From assembly GCA_024516155.1 (NCBI GenBank), contig JAJJXM010000030.1, forward strand, positions 620,001-684,000: a stretch of DNA of 64,000 nt, read 5' to 3'. The position numbers and the translations under genes are program-made. The DNA is from Pyronema omphalodes (lineage: Eukaryota; Ascomycota; Pezizomycetes; Pezizales; Pyronemataceae). Position 1 is the first letter of the stretch. Each line of letters begins with the position of its first letter. The notes beneath the pieces were generated by a model, which was not told the origin of the DNA, ran no database searches, and saw only the letters and a program-made list of their open reading frames with translations. Of this stretch, positions 1 to 13,237 are shown in pieces.

Positions 1-1749
1 ACTCAGTGCTGTCACAACTGCACTTTTAATCCAAATGGTATCTCCGGCGGAAATTCGATCCGTCAATTACTTTAATGTATACGAACCGAAATCTCGAATT
101 TATACTCTCTCCGGAAGCCAGGGCCAAATGGCCAGAGTAACATACCAACCAAAGTGGTTATCCGAGTTCCTAGTCATGCGGATATACAACAAAATTTCGT
201 TCGAGACTCTGTCCTCCCGGTAACACTGCTTCCCAAGCGGCTCGGTAGTTGTATTGACCTCCTGTTCAGCGCCACGTAGAGCCATCCCGCGCGGCAACCT
301 AGTGTTCATATGGAGCCCCCTCGTCGAACGATACTGGATTCATCAGGATTCAGGATCCAGGCTTCATCAAACCTCGAGTTATCGCCAAGCATCTCGCGAT
401 CGTTTTTGTGGAATTTGAATCAGGCAGTCTGGCAAGCTAAATATATCACCACTCCTTCCACAAGCACGGAATCCCCTGTCAAAACGTGAATCGCATGCAT
501 AGCCGACACACAACCTCGTGGCAAACATGCGTGTTTTTTAGGGCGCCGTCATACCACAGTTTAGGCGATTTAAGCAAAGTTGCGAAGACGGAGGTGATTC
601 CGTAGATAGACGGAGGAGCCAAAAAACGCTTGTAAACAGAGCTTGGTATCGATGCGAGAGCTGAGATGCGTCAGATGAGGACCTGGGAGTACATAGGATG
701 AGGGCCCTGGGAGAGGATTCACCCCCCACCAAGTTCTCAGCTGAGGTGCCTGAGAGTTTGAATGCGCAGAGCTGTTTAGACAGGCTCAACAGGGCGAGAT
801 CTTCCCAAGAGGCCTTTGTCAGACTTTGTTGGACTGGGAAGCTAGTCAATGCGCTGCGGTTTCAGACATGCGGGTGTGTTCGATTTCAGTGAGAAGAGGC
901 AGCGCAGGTTATGGATTCCGCAACACAACGAAACATTCGACAGCGACAAGAAACGCTTTACAGATTTGAGGATTCTGAAATCCTTGCTGCGTTTCCATAA
1001 TTGTTCGCACAATTGTGACGTGACGCAAAACGCGGTGGGTACGGCAGCTTGTTGTGCACCGGTGGGCCCGCATTTCCTTATGTTCCTGGTTTCCCACGTT
1101 TTTAGAGAGGACAGCCCAACCGAGCACAGCTCCTCACTGACTGGATGGGATGGCACACACCCACACAACGCAGCCAAGAAGAAGGAACGAATGGTTGGGG
1201 GAATCGCTGGACTGGACAGCCGGCCATTGCTATTCTCGGGCAAGCACCTACGAAAAGCCAACCGAATTCTACATAGTTTATGCTTTGTGGGTGGTACATA
1301 TGTAGAGTGAACCATGTGTATTCGTTACCCCTTGCGTGGATGTACAAAGCAGTCTACAAAAACAAACGACATCCCCCTCGCAGCTTTGATACCATACTCT
1401 GATACTCGACACTACTCTCCACACGAAGAACACAAGGTACGTCGCCTTCTCTTCTGCCTATTCTCCTCTCATCGCTGCGAATCCCCACCTTCACACTCCA
1501 CTGCGCTTCGCCCCACTCATCCATAGCACCGGAGATCACCACTGGCACGCTTTATCCGTCCCTTCTCTAGCAACCCCCTTAGCGTAGCACGCGCTGACAA
1601 CGCCTTGACCTTCAGGAGTACTGACCCGTCTTTCGCACCTTAATTTCTCTCCGTTTGTGAACAGTTCTCGCAACACAACCGTCCTACATAAACTCAGCAT
1701 TCTCAACCTTATCGTTCGAATAAACAAACCCCTCCTCTTTACAAACAAA
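1..1749. other. Intergenic region and leader of the 1750 gene
   Basis: No convincing gene was seen. Opposed open frames at about 842-1315 overlap on both strands and show no recognisable domain. From about 1360 the plus strand is C/T-rich, as in promoters and leaders of filamentous fungi. A possible leader intron donor (GTACGT) lies at 1437, but its acceptor is not resolved. Confidence 0.5.
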
Positions 1750-2160
1750 ATGACTGCTTCAATCGACTCTTCCCGGCCCATGATCGTGAGTGCCAAACAT
1801 GCTACTATGCCCCCAGTTGTTGCAGCTTCTTCTTTGCCTCCACTTTCTACCGTTCCTGAACTGAGCCCTCTTCCTCCTGTCCAGCCTAAGCGCGCTTCAA
1901 ACCGCTACTCTTCATACACTACTTTCAGCGAAAGCCCTTCTGTATCTTCAACTGAAACTACAACCCTCAACGACATTGAGGACTCCCTTGGACGCTTGGA
2001 GGACAAAAGATTAGTTATTCAGAGATTTGCACCAACCATGGAGAAGACCGATACTCTTAGCAAGTTGGCGCTGTCGGCGAAACTTGAGCGCGCTTTGAGA
2101 TGGAGAATGGAAGGCCAGGATTACGTCCCTAGACCAAGACCTAAGTCTACCAGCAACTAA
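1750..2160 (+). CDS. Short fungal protein of unknown function (136 aa)
   Basis: This is a single-exon frame of 137 codons. The ATG at 1750 follows a CT-rich leader and an A-rich context (ACAAACAAAATGAC), which is why it was chosen over an in-frame codon at 1657. The first 80 residues are rich in Ser, Pro and Thr and look disordered. The C-terminal third is more ordered, with a likely amphipathic helix containing KLALSAKLERALRWRME and a basic proline-rich tail (PRPRPKS). No enzyme or binding motif, signal peptide or membrane segment is visible. From memory, short Pezizomycotina proteins with a similar LERAL-containing C-terminus exist, but this was not checked and no function can be given. Confidence 0.6.
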   Translation: MTASIDSSRPMIVSAKHATMPPVVAASSLPPLSTVPELSPLPPVQPKRASNRYSSYTTFSESPSVSSTETTTLNDIEDSLGRLEDKRLVIQRFAPTMEKTDTLSKLALSAKLERALRWRMEGQDYVPRPRPKSTSN

Positions 2161-5100
2161 GCGAAACTCGACGACTATCGACTCTCCTATCGTATTGTCC
2201 GACTGCTCGAAGAATACCCGACATATCTTAGCCGACTGTTAGGCAACTGCGACTATCGCGACTACCCGGGGATTGTACAAGTCATGGAGGAAAGGAACTA
2301 GAGCATAGCATGGCGTTACTCTAGAGGATTGCATGTTGGCGACCAGAGATTATGATTACGATATCGAATTTTTTGGGTTGGATTGTATTACTGCTTCTGT
2401 TTCTGTTACTGTTTTGGTTTTTTGGCGTTGGATAATGGAGGAATATACTGTGCTATCGTATCGGTCTTGGATCATCCATCAGTGATTAAGATGAACTATT
2501 GAAAACCGAGAAGTGAGGAAGATGGGAAGATGTTGTCTGCGACTGTTTTTTTGGTTCGTTGCGCGCGTCATGAAAGGGATATCAATTTGTGTTTTTTTTT
2601 TTTTTTTTACTTGACTTTGAAAATCTGCTGTTAGGGATATCAATTTGCGTTTTTTTTTTTTTTTGACTTTGAAAAATTTGCTGTTACTGCTTAACCATAT
2701 CATACCATACCATACCATACCATACAATACAATACTATGTACATGGATCACCTCATACAAATACAATTCATAAGAGGTTCACAACTGACTTTGACTCGAT
2801 AACCCGTCTATGCTAGTGATTAAAACTTGGAACTTGGAACTTTGAGACTTGAGACTTTGAAACTTTAAGACTTTGGGCCTTTGGAACTTTGCAACTTTTA
2901 TAATCCTGAACAAGAGTTTCTCTTCTTAGTTCAACCCTAGATCCGCAGATTGACATGGCTACTGGATTGAGTCAAATTACTTTCTTAGAAATTACTAGTT
3001 TATGAATTAACCCCAAGCCGCCGATGGTCGGCTCTACACCCTATATAAACTCCACAGTGACTTATGCATCTCGATTCGTAATTCGTAATTGGAAATCTTG
3101 AATCATAAAGCTTCAATCATAAACTATTCATCCAAACAAATCTTTATTGTAGAAACACACCTTCCTATCCTCGGCTTCAATACACTATACTATACTATAA
3201 TCATTGTTACTATCAATATCACAAAGAATGTAATGAAATATATACTCCTTGAACCCTTCTTCTCCTCCCCGAACCCTTTTTCTCCTCCCCGAGCCCCCCC
3301 CCCCCCCCCCATTCCTCCCCTACCGCTTCTCAATCCGGAATGAATTGCGGGAATGAATTGCGGGAATGAATTAAAAGGGCCCTGACAGCAAACAGGATAA
3401 AAGACATGGGATATCCTAGCGCTCCCGGAAGCTTTGTGTAGCCCGTGAAGGTTTGTGTAGCCTATGGATCATGGATGGTGAATGGTGAGGCTTTGTGTAG
3501 CCCGTGGATGAAGGGTTATGTATAGTTGGTGGATTATGAATAGTGGATGATCTTGATTGATGGATCTGATACATCTACATACCCAAATATCTTCATATCT
3601 ACATACAATCGAACTGTATGATGTCTATATATAAGTACTGTATATGTCTATACGTAAGTATATGATATCCCATATCCCATATCCCATATCCCATAATTCC
3701 GCATTTTAATGAAACTATAGAACTACGGAACTATAGAGCATCTTCATAGACTTGATAATTTAGGGAAGTAGGAAATAGATATATCATGTTCGATATAAAC
3801 AACAGGCTACTAGGTAATCTGGTAGACTGATAAATACACGCTTCTTATAACTTTCTACGACTTCCTATAACTTCCCCCGACTTCCCATCACTCCCCAAGC
3901 AACAACGGGATGCTACGGAACGTTTTAGGACTAAGTTGGCATTATCTCGTTCCTACGGTAGAAAGGATGGAATTGGTAACGGTAACGGTATTGGTATTGG
4001 TATTGGTATTGGTAAAGGGTATCTATAGATAGTGTGTGTTACGTAGATACCTTAGTCATGCTACTTTTGGTATCTACGAAGAGGAATGGGATGGGAGGGG
4101 ATGAGATGGGATGAGATGTTGGGAGTAATGGGAGGTGATGGATGGGGGTGATAGGATGGTATGGATGGGACAGGATGGGGAGGAGGGAATGATGTGGGTT
4201 ATGGGATGGAGGGTTATGCCGTTAGATATTATGGGGTTAGAGATTATGCGGTTTATGAACTCGAGAGTGAGAAGGCGGGTAAGACTGAAAACTACAACCT
4301 GCACACTCCATACGCTGGTGGTGCTGACTTTTAGAGGCTTGAGGTCCGAAGTTTGAGGTAATGCAACCAAGGAAGGGAGAAGGGTTTCTGAAAACGTGGG
4401 GTTTATGCTCTTGCCTTTGTCTTCGTCTTTGTCTTCGTCTTGGGAAAAGAAAGAGGGGTTAAGTGCTGATTTAAAGACAAAGGTGTGGAAGGTGTAAAAC
4501 GTTTTTCTGGACCTGCATAAAGTTGCGGGGAATATGACGGGTTTATACATAAGAAGGACTTACACAGGGTCGAGTGGGCTTTCAATTTGTGAGAGTGAGA
4601 TTGCACTTGCGGTGGGGTTGGAGAAGGGAAGTTTCTATGTTTAGATCTGATGGAGGGTAGAGGAAGTGAGGTAAGGGGTAACCTGGGATTTGGGGGTTGG
4701 AAGTGAAGAGGGAATTTTGGCGTTGGAGCTTTGGGTCTGGATGTGGGTTTCATGATTCGTGATTCGTGATTCATCGTGAATCAAGCGGGTTACTATCGTG
4801 GTCATATATCAGCAAAGGCAGAGAAAAGAAGTTTCTGTTCAAAAGCAAAACGTGGTCTTCAGTTTTTAATGTTCTTACGCTCCGTCTTGAATTGTTCCTC
4901 AAGCAAAAAAAGCATTTTAAAGATTTATATAGGGATCTTGGGAAAATAAATCTTCGCCTATGTATGTACCGGCAGCGGTCCTTAGCTCCTTCTCGCGTCT
5001 GAAGTTTGAGCCCCAACATGCGAGGCGAATCGCCAATCGTCCCGGCGCCAAAACATCCTTGTCCACCCATCCGATAGAGCTTTTCTCGCTTTTTGGACCA

Positions 5101-6365
5101 TGGGGAAAACTTGTCAGCTCCGGAGCCGCCACCGAGAGAATCAGGAATGAGAAATTCCGAGTCTGGCCTGGAATGCCGATCCGGGGTATGCATGCGTGAA
5201 GATGACGTCGGTTCGGTATGCCGATGTTGAGCTCTTGTCTTGTTTCCCGTTCGTTGTTTCTTGGTGGTCAGGATGTTTTCGTGACTGTCTTTTTTTCTGA
5301 ACTCGAATCGATCATCAAACCTGCAGTCTGCAGAATTCGCTGCCGAGATGCATTCTGCCGATAGCCTTGAATTTCACCGTCCGGAATCGTGAAGTTCAAA
5401 ATTTAACGCTGCGATCCCAAAAAGCAACCTCAACCTAAAGAGGACAGCGCCAAACTTCCCCACGCTTCAAATTTCCGAGCTCTCGGTGGGAGAAATGATT
5501 TGCCTTGCATGTCTCTAGAACAACTCCGAAACCACGACCGACGGAAGAAGAAGCTTGTCTTGCCGCCTTCCCCAGTGTAGGAAAATCCTCTCGTGACGTG
5601 CTCAGTTGTCGCTGTCGTGCGTGCTGTTCGACATCTGTCAGCCAAGCCAATTCCAGCACAGAGGTCAAACTGGCTGGGGGCTGATGTCACGGTTGTCCCG
5701 CATTGTCAGAAACACCGCAGATTGGATTAATTTTTTTTTTTCCTCAGAAGTCACAGAAAAGCTTTTTGCCATCTTTTCTACTCATTTTCCTATCTCCATT
5801 TCTGCCCTGCCCCGTCAAACCGCCCAACAAAAACCCTGGCAACACCTTCTGTGTAAACCCATAGAGCAGCATTCCTCCATCTTCCATCTAAGAAGTAACT
5901 GCTGCTTGCCTCCTCTCCGCGTTCCAATCCCCCAAATCCTCTCGAGCTCTCTATTCTCCACCTGAAACTCCACCTCCTACGCGTGCGAACTCTTTTCTTT
6001 GTGTTGTCTCAGAGATCTCATTCTTACTGTCCTTGTCCTCTCTTCCCCTCGCAGCTTTCCTTAGTTATCACAGCCACCAGCATTCCAGAACCATCTGCTT
6101 CATAGCCCCCCCTAACCCTCAAGCTACCTGCGCTCACTGGCACCATTTCAAGCATACGCTAGCTTGATTGTACATTCTTACGCTCACACATCTTTTCCGC
6201 CGCTTTTGGTTGTCGTTTGTAACACCGTCCTTCCAACCACACCCCACCACAACCACAACCACCAACACCACACACAAACATCTAACCCAGCCAATCACCG
6301 TTTCATCAATCAACCGATTAACCCCGCGAGCTCTTTTCCTTTCATCAATTGCGATATCCACAAAC
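2161..6365. other. Long AT-rich spacer with microsatellites, then leader of the G3BP-like gene
   Basis: No gene is supported. The spacer holds poly-T runs near 2590 and 2653, an ATACC repeat at about 2697-2735, a 17-nt poly-C at 3294-3310, a CCCATAT repeat near 3670 and a GGTATT repeat near 3985. Open frames at 4074-4774 are low-complexity strand mirrors of GGGATG-type repeats. The C/T-rich stretch from about 5750 to 6365 is the probable promoter and leader of the gene at 6366. Confidence 0.5.
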
Positions 6366-8188
6366 ATGGCATCACCAGTACCCAACGGAAGTTACCTTCA
6401 GCAGGCCGACCCCCAGACCTTCCCCGCCAATGCCACCGGAGCCTCACCCTCCACCACCTACCAGCAGACTGCACCCCAACAGGAGCAGCAGAGCACAGAA
6501 CCTACTCCCTCCAAGGATGAAATCGGATGGTACTTCGTCGAACAATACTACACTACCTTGAATAAGACTCCAGAGCGTGTTCACGTAAGTTCCTCGGGGG
6601 TGTTGAGGCTTTCATCGAGGTCCATGCGCTAACTCGAGTCTTGCCATCAGTTGTTCTACACCAAGAAGTCTACCTTTGTTTGGGGAGCTGAGGGCGAGAG
6701 CCTCCCAGTTTCCCACGGACGTGCTGTAAGTTGAGGTCTGCTGTTCTGAAGCAGGCCTAGTTGCTAACATGGTGTCCAGGATATCCAAGAGAAGATTGCC
6801 GCCCACAACTTCAAGGACTGCAAGGTCCGCGTATCGAACGTCGATTCTCAGGCTTCTTGCAACAATGGTATTGTTATTCAGGTTCTTGGTGAGATGAGCA
6901 ACAACGGTCTCCCCAACCGCAAGTTCTCTCAGACTTTCTTCCTCGCTGAGCAGCCCAACGGATACTATGTTCACAACGACATCCTCCGTTTCCTCAAGGA
7001 TGACGAAGAGGATCTTGAAGACACCAACGAGTACGAGGCTGTTGAACAGGAGGAGGAGATTATTGCTGAGGTCGCCGAGGCCATTGAGCAAGCTAAGGAG
7101 GAGATTCTCGAGGAGGTCCAGAACATGACCGTCCAGGAGACTACCGCTGTTGAGATCGAGACTGCCGAGGAGACCGTCAGAGTCGAGGAGACCGTTACCT
7201 TGGAGCCCGCTGCCGCGGAGCCTGTCGAGGAGACTGCCGCAGTTAACGGAACTGCCGAGTCCACTGAGGCCCCCGAGGAGGTTGCTCCAGAGCCCGAGGC
7301 AGCTGCCGAGGCTGAGCCGGAGGTTGCTGCACCCGTTGAGGTTGCGGAGGAGAAGCCCGCTGAGGAGCCCACTCCCGCCCCTGCCCCCGCCCCCGTCGAG
7401 AAGAAGGCTGCACCTCCTGCACCTGTTAAGCAGGCTCCTCCCCCCGCTCCCGCCGCTCCTCCCCGTCCCACCACCTGGGCCAGCTTGGTCGCTACTAAGC
7501 CTGTTGCTACTACAGCCACCCCCACTAGCACCACTCCCGCAGCTACTGCTGTCCACACTCCTGCTGCTGCCGCTCCCGTAGCTCACGCTCCTGCTCCTGT
7601 GACCGCCGCACCTGCAGCCCCTGCCAGCTCCTCCCCCGCCGCTAACCCCGCCGGAGGCGCTGCATGGCAGGCTGTTGACAGCAAGCGTCACTCCCGCGCC
7701 AACAACCAGAACAACGCTGCTGCTGGTGGACAGGCAGCCGTTGCTTACGTCAAGAACGTTACTGACAGCGTCACCGATGCCAATCTTCGTGAGGCTTTGT
7801 CCAAGTTCGGAAACCTCAAGCACGTTGAGATCAACCGTCCCAAGGTTTGTAAAGCTTTTCCTTCTGTTTGGTGGATAGATGCTAACTAATTTAGAACTGT
7901 GCTTTCGTCGAGTTCGAGAACCCTGCTGCTTTAACCGCCGCCGCCCGTGCCAGCCCTCACATGATTGCTGGATCTAGCATTCTCGTCGAGGAGAAGCGTA
8001 AGCCCGCCGCTGGACCCTTCCGTGGAGGAATGGCCCGCGGTGACGGAAGGCCTCAGGGTCAGGGACGTGGTGGATTCTCTCCCCGCAATGACGGACAGAG
8101 ATTTGACGGTGGACGCGGTGGACGTGGTGGACGTGGTGGATTTGGTGGTGCCCGGGGAGGTGCTAAGGCTCCTGCCGCCGGAAACTAA
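6366..8188 (+). CDS. G3BP-like protein: NTF2 domain, acidic and Pro/Ala linkers, RRM, RGG tail
   Basis: The exons are 6366-6584, 6651-6725, 6780-7844 and 7895-8188, giving 550 aa. All introns are 50-66 nt, and introns 2 and 3 carry GCTAAC before the acceptor. An NTF2-like fold covers about residues 50-170 (GWYFVEQYYTTLN, LFYTKKSTFVWG, FSQTFFLAEQPNGYYVHND). A Glu-rich segment and a Pro/Ala-rich linker follow. The RRM spans about residues 418-490 (RNP2 VAYVKNV, RNP1 NCAFVEFE across the last intron). The tail has RGG repeats (GGRGGRGGRGGFGG). This order is that of G3BP in animals and Nxt3 in fission yeast, RNA-binding proteins of stress granules that bind ubiquitin proteases; Bre5 is the budding-yeast counterpart. 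The same role is inferred here. Codon use is strongly biased, suggesting high expression. Confidence 0.92.
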
Positions 8189-10909
8189 ACAATTTAATGG
8201 GTTTGTACCCCTCTCCCTTTGTCCTAAATTCGTATATTAACTATTGATTAGACAATTCATCAAAAATTGAACCAGGCTGCTGTGTTTGTGGCGTCTAAAA
8301 TCGATTTACTGTTGTTACTTTGTCCGGAGGGTGTCTCTTTTAGTTTCTAAGTGGTTCTGGTGCACTAATTCCTTCATGAACCTTTGTTATGTCGATCTGG
8401 TTTTTTTTTACTCTGTCATGTCATCTTACGTTTTCACTTTTTTTGTTATGGATCCATTTTTTTTTCTTCATTTTTTCGTTTCTAGGTTGTACTCTTTTTT
8501 TTACATCTCATATTCTTCGGGTTCTACTTTGGAGGATAAAGAAACGGTTTATTCTTTTTCCCGGTCTCTTGTTCACATCGACTCGGTCTCCCTACACAAC
8601 TATCTTTTTGTCTGGGTTCGAGTTTCAATTTCAATTTCTCATTTGGGGGCGTTCTTCTTGGCGATGAGCAGCGGTTCAAAAAAAAGTTGAGGAATGTTTT
8701 CGTCTGTTGGCGGGGGTGTAGGGGGGGTAATCTAGTGGTGGTAAAGATTGCATATCAGGAGGGATAAATGTCAACCGTGAGAAGGAGAAGTGTGAGGGTG
8801 GTGATGTGTATTTTAGGAGCTGGTGATTGGGAATGAAAAAACAAAACAATCGTTATAATGTTTAACTTTGGCCGTAGAACTTTTGACTCGATGCATGTAT
8901 GTGAGGAGGCTCTTTGAGGGAGCGAAGTGGAACTGTAGAAGCTTGCCTGCAACTCTAGCGCCTATTGATCGGCAATAAGCGCACAGTAGTAATCCAGCTA
9001 TGCTTTACTGAGTTTACTCTAGGTACGAACCCGGCTACAGGCAGCCTAGCTTGAACCTAAGCTTAAAGCTCAATCCTGGGTTCGAAGCTTAAATCTCGAA
9101 GCTTGAAGTAGCTGGAGCTTTCAGGCACTTCGGCTTTAGATTCAGCACTGAAAACTTGGTATGGAAAACAAAAGCCGTCTAAACCGGCTCAAATTTAGTC
9201 TAGTAATAATTTAAGATGTATTGCCGGTTCATGGCGGATCTTCCCTTTGCTCTATGGAGCTATATTAACCTGTTTCCGAGACCCTTTCGCTATTGTGGGT
9301 AGCTAGAAGTGTGAATTTATGATCCTCTACTGGAGGTTTGTTTAGCATGTATTGAAGAGAGTTTGTTTTTTGGATCTACGGATGAAAAATTATGACGAAG
9401 ATAATGACGAGGATTATGATAATCAGGAATACGGATAATGGATAACAGATAATAGATAATAGATGACAATAGATAATAGATAATGACAGACAATGATAAT
9501 GATAATCAGGAATACAGATAATTATAATGATAACGAGGAACGAATACAGATAATGATAATAACAAGTATGTACAGGAAATAACACAAGCTAGTATGTACA
9601 TACATTATGTATTGAGACTTAGCTTAGTTCAGATACGCACAGTATTTATATTGCTATATTCATATTTTTCATATTTTTCATATTTACCATACCAGGTGGT
9701 TATGTAATAGTGATTTGACTTGGGATATTTTATTGATTTCATGTGGTTTTGTTACATAGTGCTTATTGACATACATACCCTGGTGTATACAGTGTCGTGG
9801 ATCTTGAAATAAAACTAAAACTAACCAAAATGCCTCAAAATCCCCACCGGGAAAAAAAAGAAAAAAAAAACATCAAACAAAACCAGCCAAAAACCAGAAA
9901 CCAAAACAAAACAAAAAACCAGGGTACACCCGTAAAGGGAATCAAAAAAAAGACAAGAGAAATAAAATGAAGAGAAGGGAACTGGAGGGTGAATTTACAT
10001 GAAGGAAAATGGGAAAGAAAAGAAAAGAAAAGAAAAGAAAGGGAAGATGAAGAATTAGATAGAAGTAATGTGTAGAGATATGTAGAGTATGCCAGTATGC
10101 CAGTATGGCAGTACATGCTTGGCTTTTGGGATTTCGGATTTCAAGATGCACCTTTGGGACTAGGATTGGTGATAACAATGGGAATGCGGATGTTGCTCAT
10201 GAGTCATGATCAAGCCAGTAATCAAGCTGGTCATCATAATAGCGAACCAGTCTAAGTGATAAATCATAACAAGTTCCTTAAATACATGTAATAACATAAA
10301 TATCGACTATACTCGGGATTGAAACACTTTTTTTGTCCCTACGATATGAGATAAAATAGAACTAAACCTAATGAAACGAAATGAAACGAAATGAAATAAG
10401 ATGGAAGAAAATGCAACAAGATGAAACAAAATGAAACAAAACGGAAGAAAATGGAAGAAAATCCAAAGAAATGAAATGACATGATATAATAATGTCAATG
10501 TTGTCAATAGCAAATAACAGAAAATAGCAAAGAACCTCCGCCGCCAACCCGTCAAATAACCCACCTCTCCCCGCCTGAGCTGCCGTCCAACAACCAATCT
10601 GCGGCATAACCCCCCACCAGCACCCTCGCATAGATCATCATCCGTCAATACTTAAAACAGAAACAAACAAAGAAAGAAAGAAATCAAAACAAAAGAAAAG
10701 AAAAAAAGGAAAGAAAAAAAAACTTCAAAAAAAAACACCAAACACCAACACCAACACCTAAAAAGTAAGTCAATTCATTCCGCGGGGGTTTTCCTGTACG
10801 AAACTTCTCCGTATGTTTCGTCTGCATGTTTCGTCATCCGGATTCGTTTCTGAGCTGCTGGGTTTTGGGTTTCTTCCGCACGCACCCGCTCGCTTCGCTC
10901 GCTCCGCCC
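8189..10909. other. 3' region and AT-rich spacer
   Basis: The spacer contains T-rich 3' sequence, a GATAAT-type microsatellite around 9395-9570, an AAGAA/AAAGA purine tract near 10015-10040 and an ATGAAAC/GGAAG repeat near 10370-10470. No gene is supported; the open frames here are low-complexity. Confidence 0.5.
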
Positions 10910-13237
10910 CTAGATTCCCACTGCCCCCTCCGTTCCAGCACCCCATTTATACATCCACACGCCCACAACACCGACCAATCCCCCGACACCCGCAATCTTA
11001 ATCAACACCAACACCTGATTCCCCACCGATTCCTTAATCCTCAGCAATCCAAACGGATCCCTCATATCCTGCTCCCCAATATCCTTCTGCATTGCACCCT
11101 CCTTTAATCCTTTTCCAATCCCCACCATCTCCATCTCCTTCGAACTAGGCGCCGCAGCACCCCGTTTTCTAATCGGCACCAACTGACCATCCATCACAGT
11201 CTCGCCCAGTCTCTCCGTAAGCCAAACTGCCCGTTCTCCCCTCGCAAGTCTCTCATACCGTTCTTTCTCCGCTTGTAAACTCTTCTGTAGGTCGTTAGCC
11301 CATCTGCTTAGTCTGACTTTTGCTTTGAATTCCTCGCGTTGGCAGTGGTCGGAGATTTTAGACATGGTGTAGGAGTCTGGTCGGAGGGGGATGAGGTCGG
11401 TTGTGTGCCCTGCGCCTCGGTTGGGGGAGACGGGGGAGGCTGGTCGACGAGGGGATGAGGGGCCGCCTAGGGCTGGTGATGCGGTGCTTTGGATACCGGG
11501 TGCGCCGAGCCGGGCAGAGGCTATTAATGATGTTCCGATGGCGAGAGATGAGCGGTATTCGATGTATTTTTTCGCCGCGAGATGTTTTAACCAGGCAATG
11601 TTGTCGGGGTTAAAGAGATGTTCAACGAGGAGGGAAAGTTCGGTGTCTACTAAGGGTGGGATGTAGTCGGGTGACATTAGGACGGAGGCATCCATATTGT
11701 CGCTATCGCTGGAGACTAGGGAGGATATAGCGAAGGGTGCTGTGGGCCCGTCAAGTTCTGTGTTGTTATCGGAGAAGGTTCTCAAGAGCTCTGTGGGGGT
11801 TTTTCCAAAGAGGAAGGGTCGGATATTAGCGTTTCGAAGATCCGAGAGGATTTGGAGTTTTAGAGAGCGGATTTGTGGAGGGGTTAGGGTGTCGGATTTT
11901 GCAATGATGGGAAGAATCGTGGTGTATGGGGAGAGACGGCGCATGAATTCGATATCGACGGGTTTTACACGGTGAAGGATAATGTAGAGCACTATGTCGA
12001 CTTGAGGAGTTCCAGAACCCGAGATCATGGACATTAAGTCCCGGTCACCGTTGTTGAGTATGTTAGTGGTTCTGTCAAATTGAGACTCAACATATTTCAC
12101 GATGGGATCTATACACTCTAGGAACTGAAATGGAACGTCAGTAAAGTCCGGGATATGAAGAGGGAGATCACGCACGGAAGTCCCAGAACCATATCCCGGA
12201 GTGTCTACGAAGGTTAAATTCCGCTCAATGACCTGTTCTTCTACAAGGCCTCTCGATTTTCGGCGGCGGAGGACTTTATTGTCGTCGATTTCGCCCCACC
12301 AGTGAGGATATGGCCTGGTAGAGGCATATAGCTCTGTAATCTTTTTCGTGGAATCGGAATCTTTTCTGCTATATCTGGAGCTGCTAGAGTTCGTACTGAC
12401 AGGGTCCACATGTACGATATCCTCGCAGGTTTGAATGATACTCTTAATCAACGAAGTTTTTCCAATTCCTTGATCATAACGTTAGCCACGGCTTGTTTCA
12501 GAGCGGGTAGGGAAAAATCTACCCGAGTCACCCGCAATTAAAATCTTTAGCTTTCCTATCCGCCTTCCCTTATCAGTGAAAGGTCTTCTACTGGGCATGA
12601 TAATCTGGGGCATGATAAATTGGGGCGCATCCGCCATGAACTCCTGAGAGTCTTCAACATCTTTTCCTCTGTTGCTTCTCGGTGTCCTAGGGCTCATAGC
12701 CGGACTCGGTAGCATACTCGGGCCAAGAACAGGTGTTAAAGGTGGCGACATATTTGTCTTGGGAGAAGGAGCTTCGGACATGAAATCCTTTGTTGTAGTA
12801 TTTAGCGAAGTCATGCTATGGCTGTCAATATCATCATCATCATATTCCCCATCATCTTCGTCCTCTTCTACCACATCCTCCTTCTTCTCCTCTCTCCCAA
12901 CAGGGGACCCTCTTCCTCTCAGTTCCGCCTCCGTAACAGAAGCCTCCAAGCTTCGCACCCCATAGTTTGTAGATCCAGAGCAATTACTCTTCACACTAGC
13001 CGCAGTCGAAGCTGGGGTGATAGCAGCGCTCGTGTGGAAAGACGAGGAAGTAGTGCTAGTAGTTCCACTGACAGCGGCCATTGTAGCAGCGTCCGCAAAA
13101 AAGTATAGAACCTGTGGCGAACTGTCACGGTCGCGGTCTTCATTAGCGACAGACGGGGCGTGGCTGTCCGAGTGTTTCCGCGGACGCTGTACTTCCTGCA
13201 GGAGGGCGTCTGCGGTTGTAGCAGTGGTCGGTCTCAT
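10910..13237 (-). CDS. Septin-like GTPase with disordered N-terminus and C-terminal membrane anchor
   Basis: There are two exons, 13237-12523 and 12468-10910, joined over a 54-nt intron to give 757 aa. The join restores the P-loop GDSGIGKTS (about residues 236-244). The G3 box DTPGYG is at about 327-332 and the septin-type G4 AKSD with its following TLTP at about 428-435. Residues 1-220 are Ser/Thr-rich with an acidic run (EEDEDDGEYDDDD). After the G domain comes a Pro/Ser-rich linker and a charged helical segment (FKAKVRLSRWANDLQKSLQAEKERYERLA). The last 35 residues hold one hydrophobic span (VLVLIKIAGVGGLVGVVGVW) with a short tail, consistent with a tail anchor. Canonical septins have no such segment and form cortical filaments; membrane attachment here is inferred. 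Confidence 0.85.

Noticed and set aside
842..1315. Overlapping open frames of about 155 codons on both strands
   Set aside because: They are mirror images of each other with no domain, no splice signals and no codon bias like the clear genes.
4074..5193. Minus-strand frames of 123-158 codons
   Set aside because: The translation is dominated by simple GGGATG and CTTCGT repeats or lacks any motif.
6612..7823. Long minus-strand frame of 403 codons opposite the G3BP-like gene
   Set aside because: It is the antisense shadow of a GC-biased coding exon; the plus strand has NTF2 and RRM motifs.
9376..9585. Possible small protein in a GATAAT repeat
   Set aside because: Microsatellite translation only.
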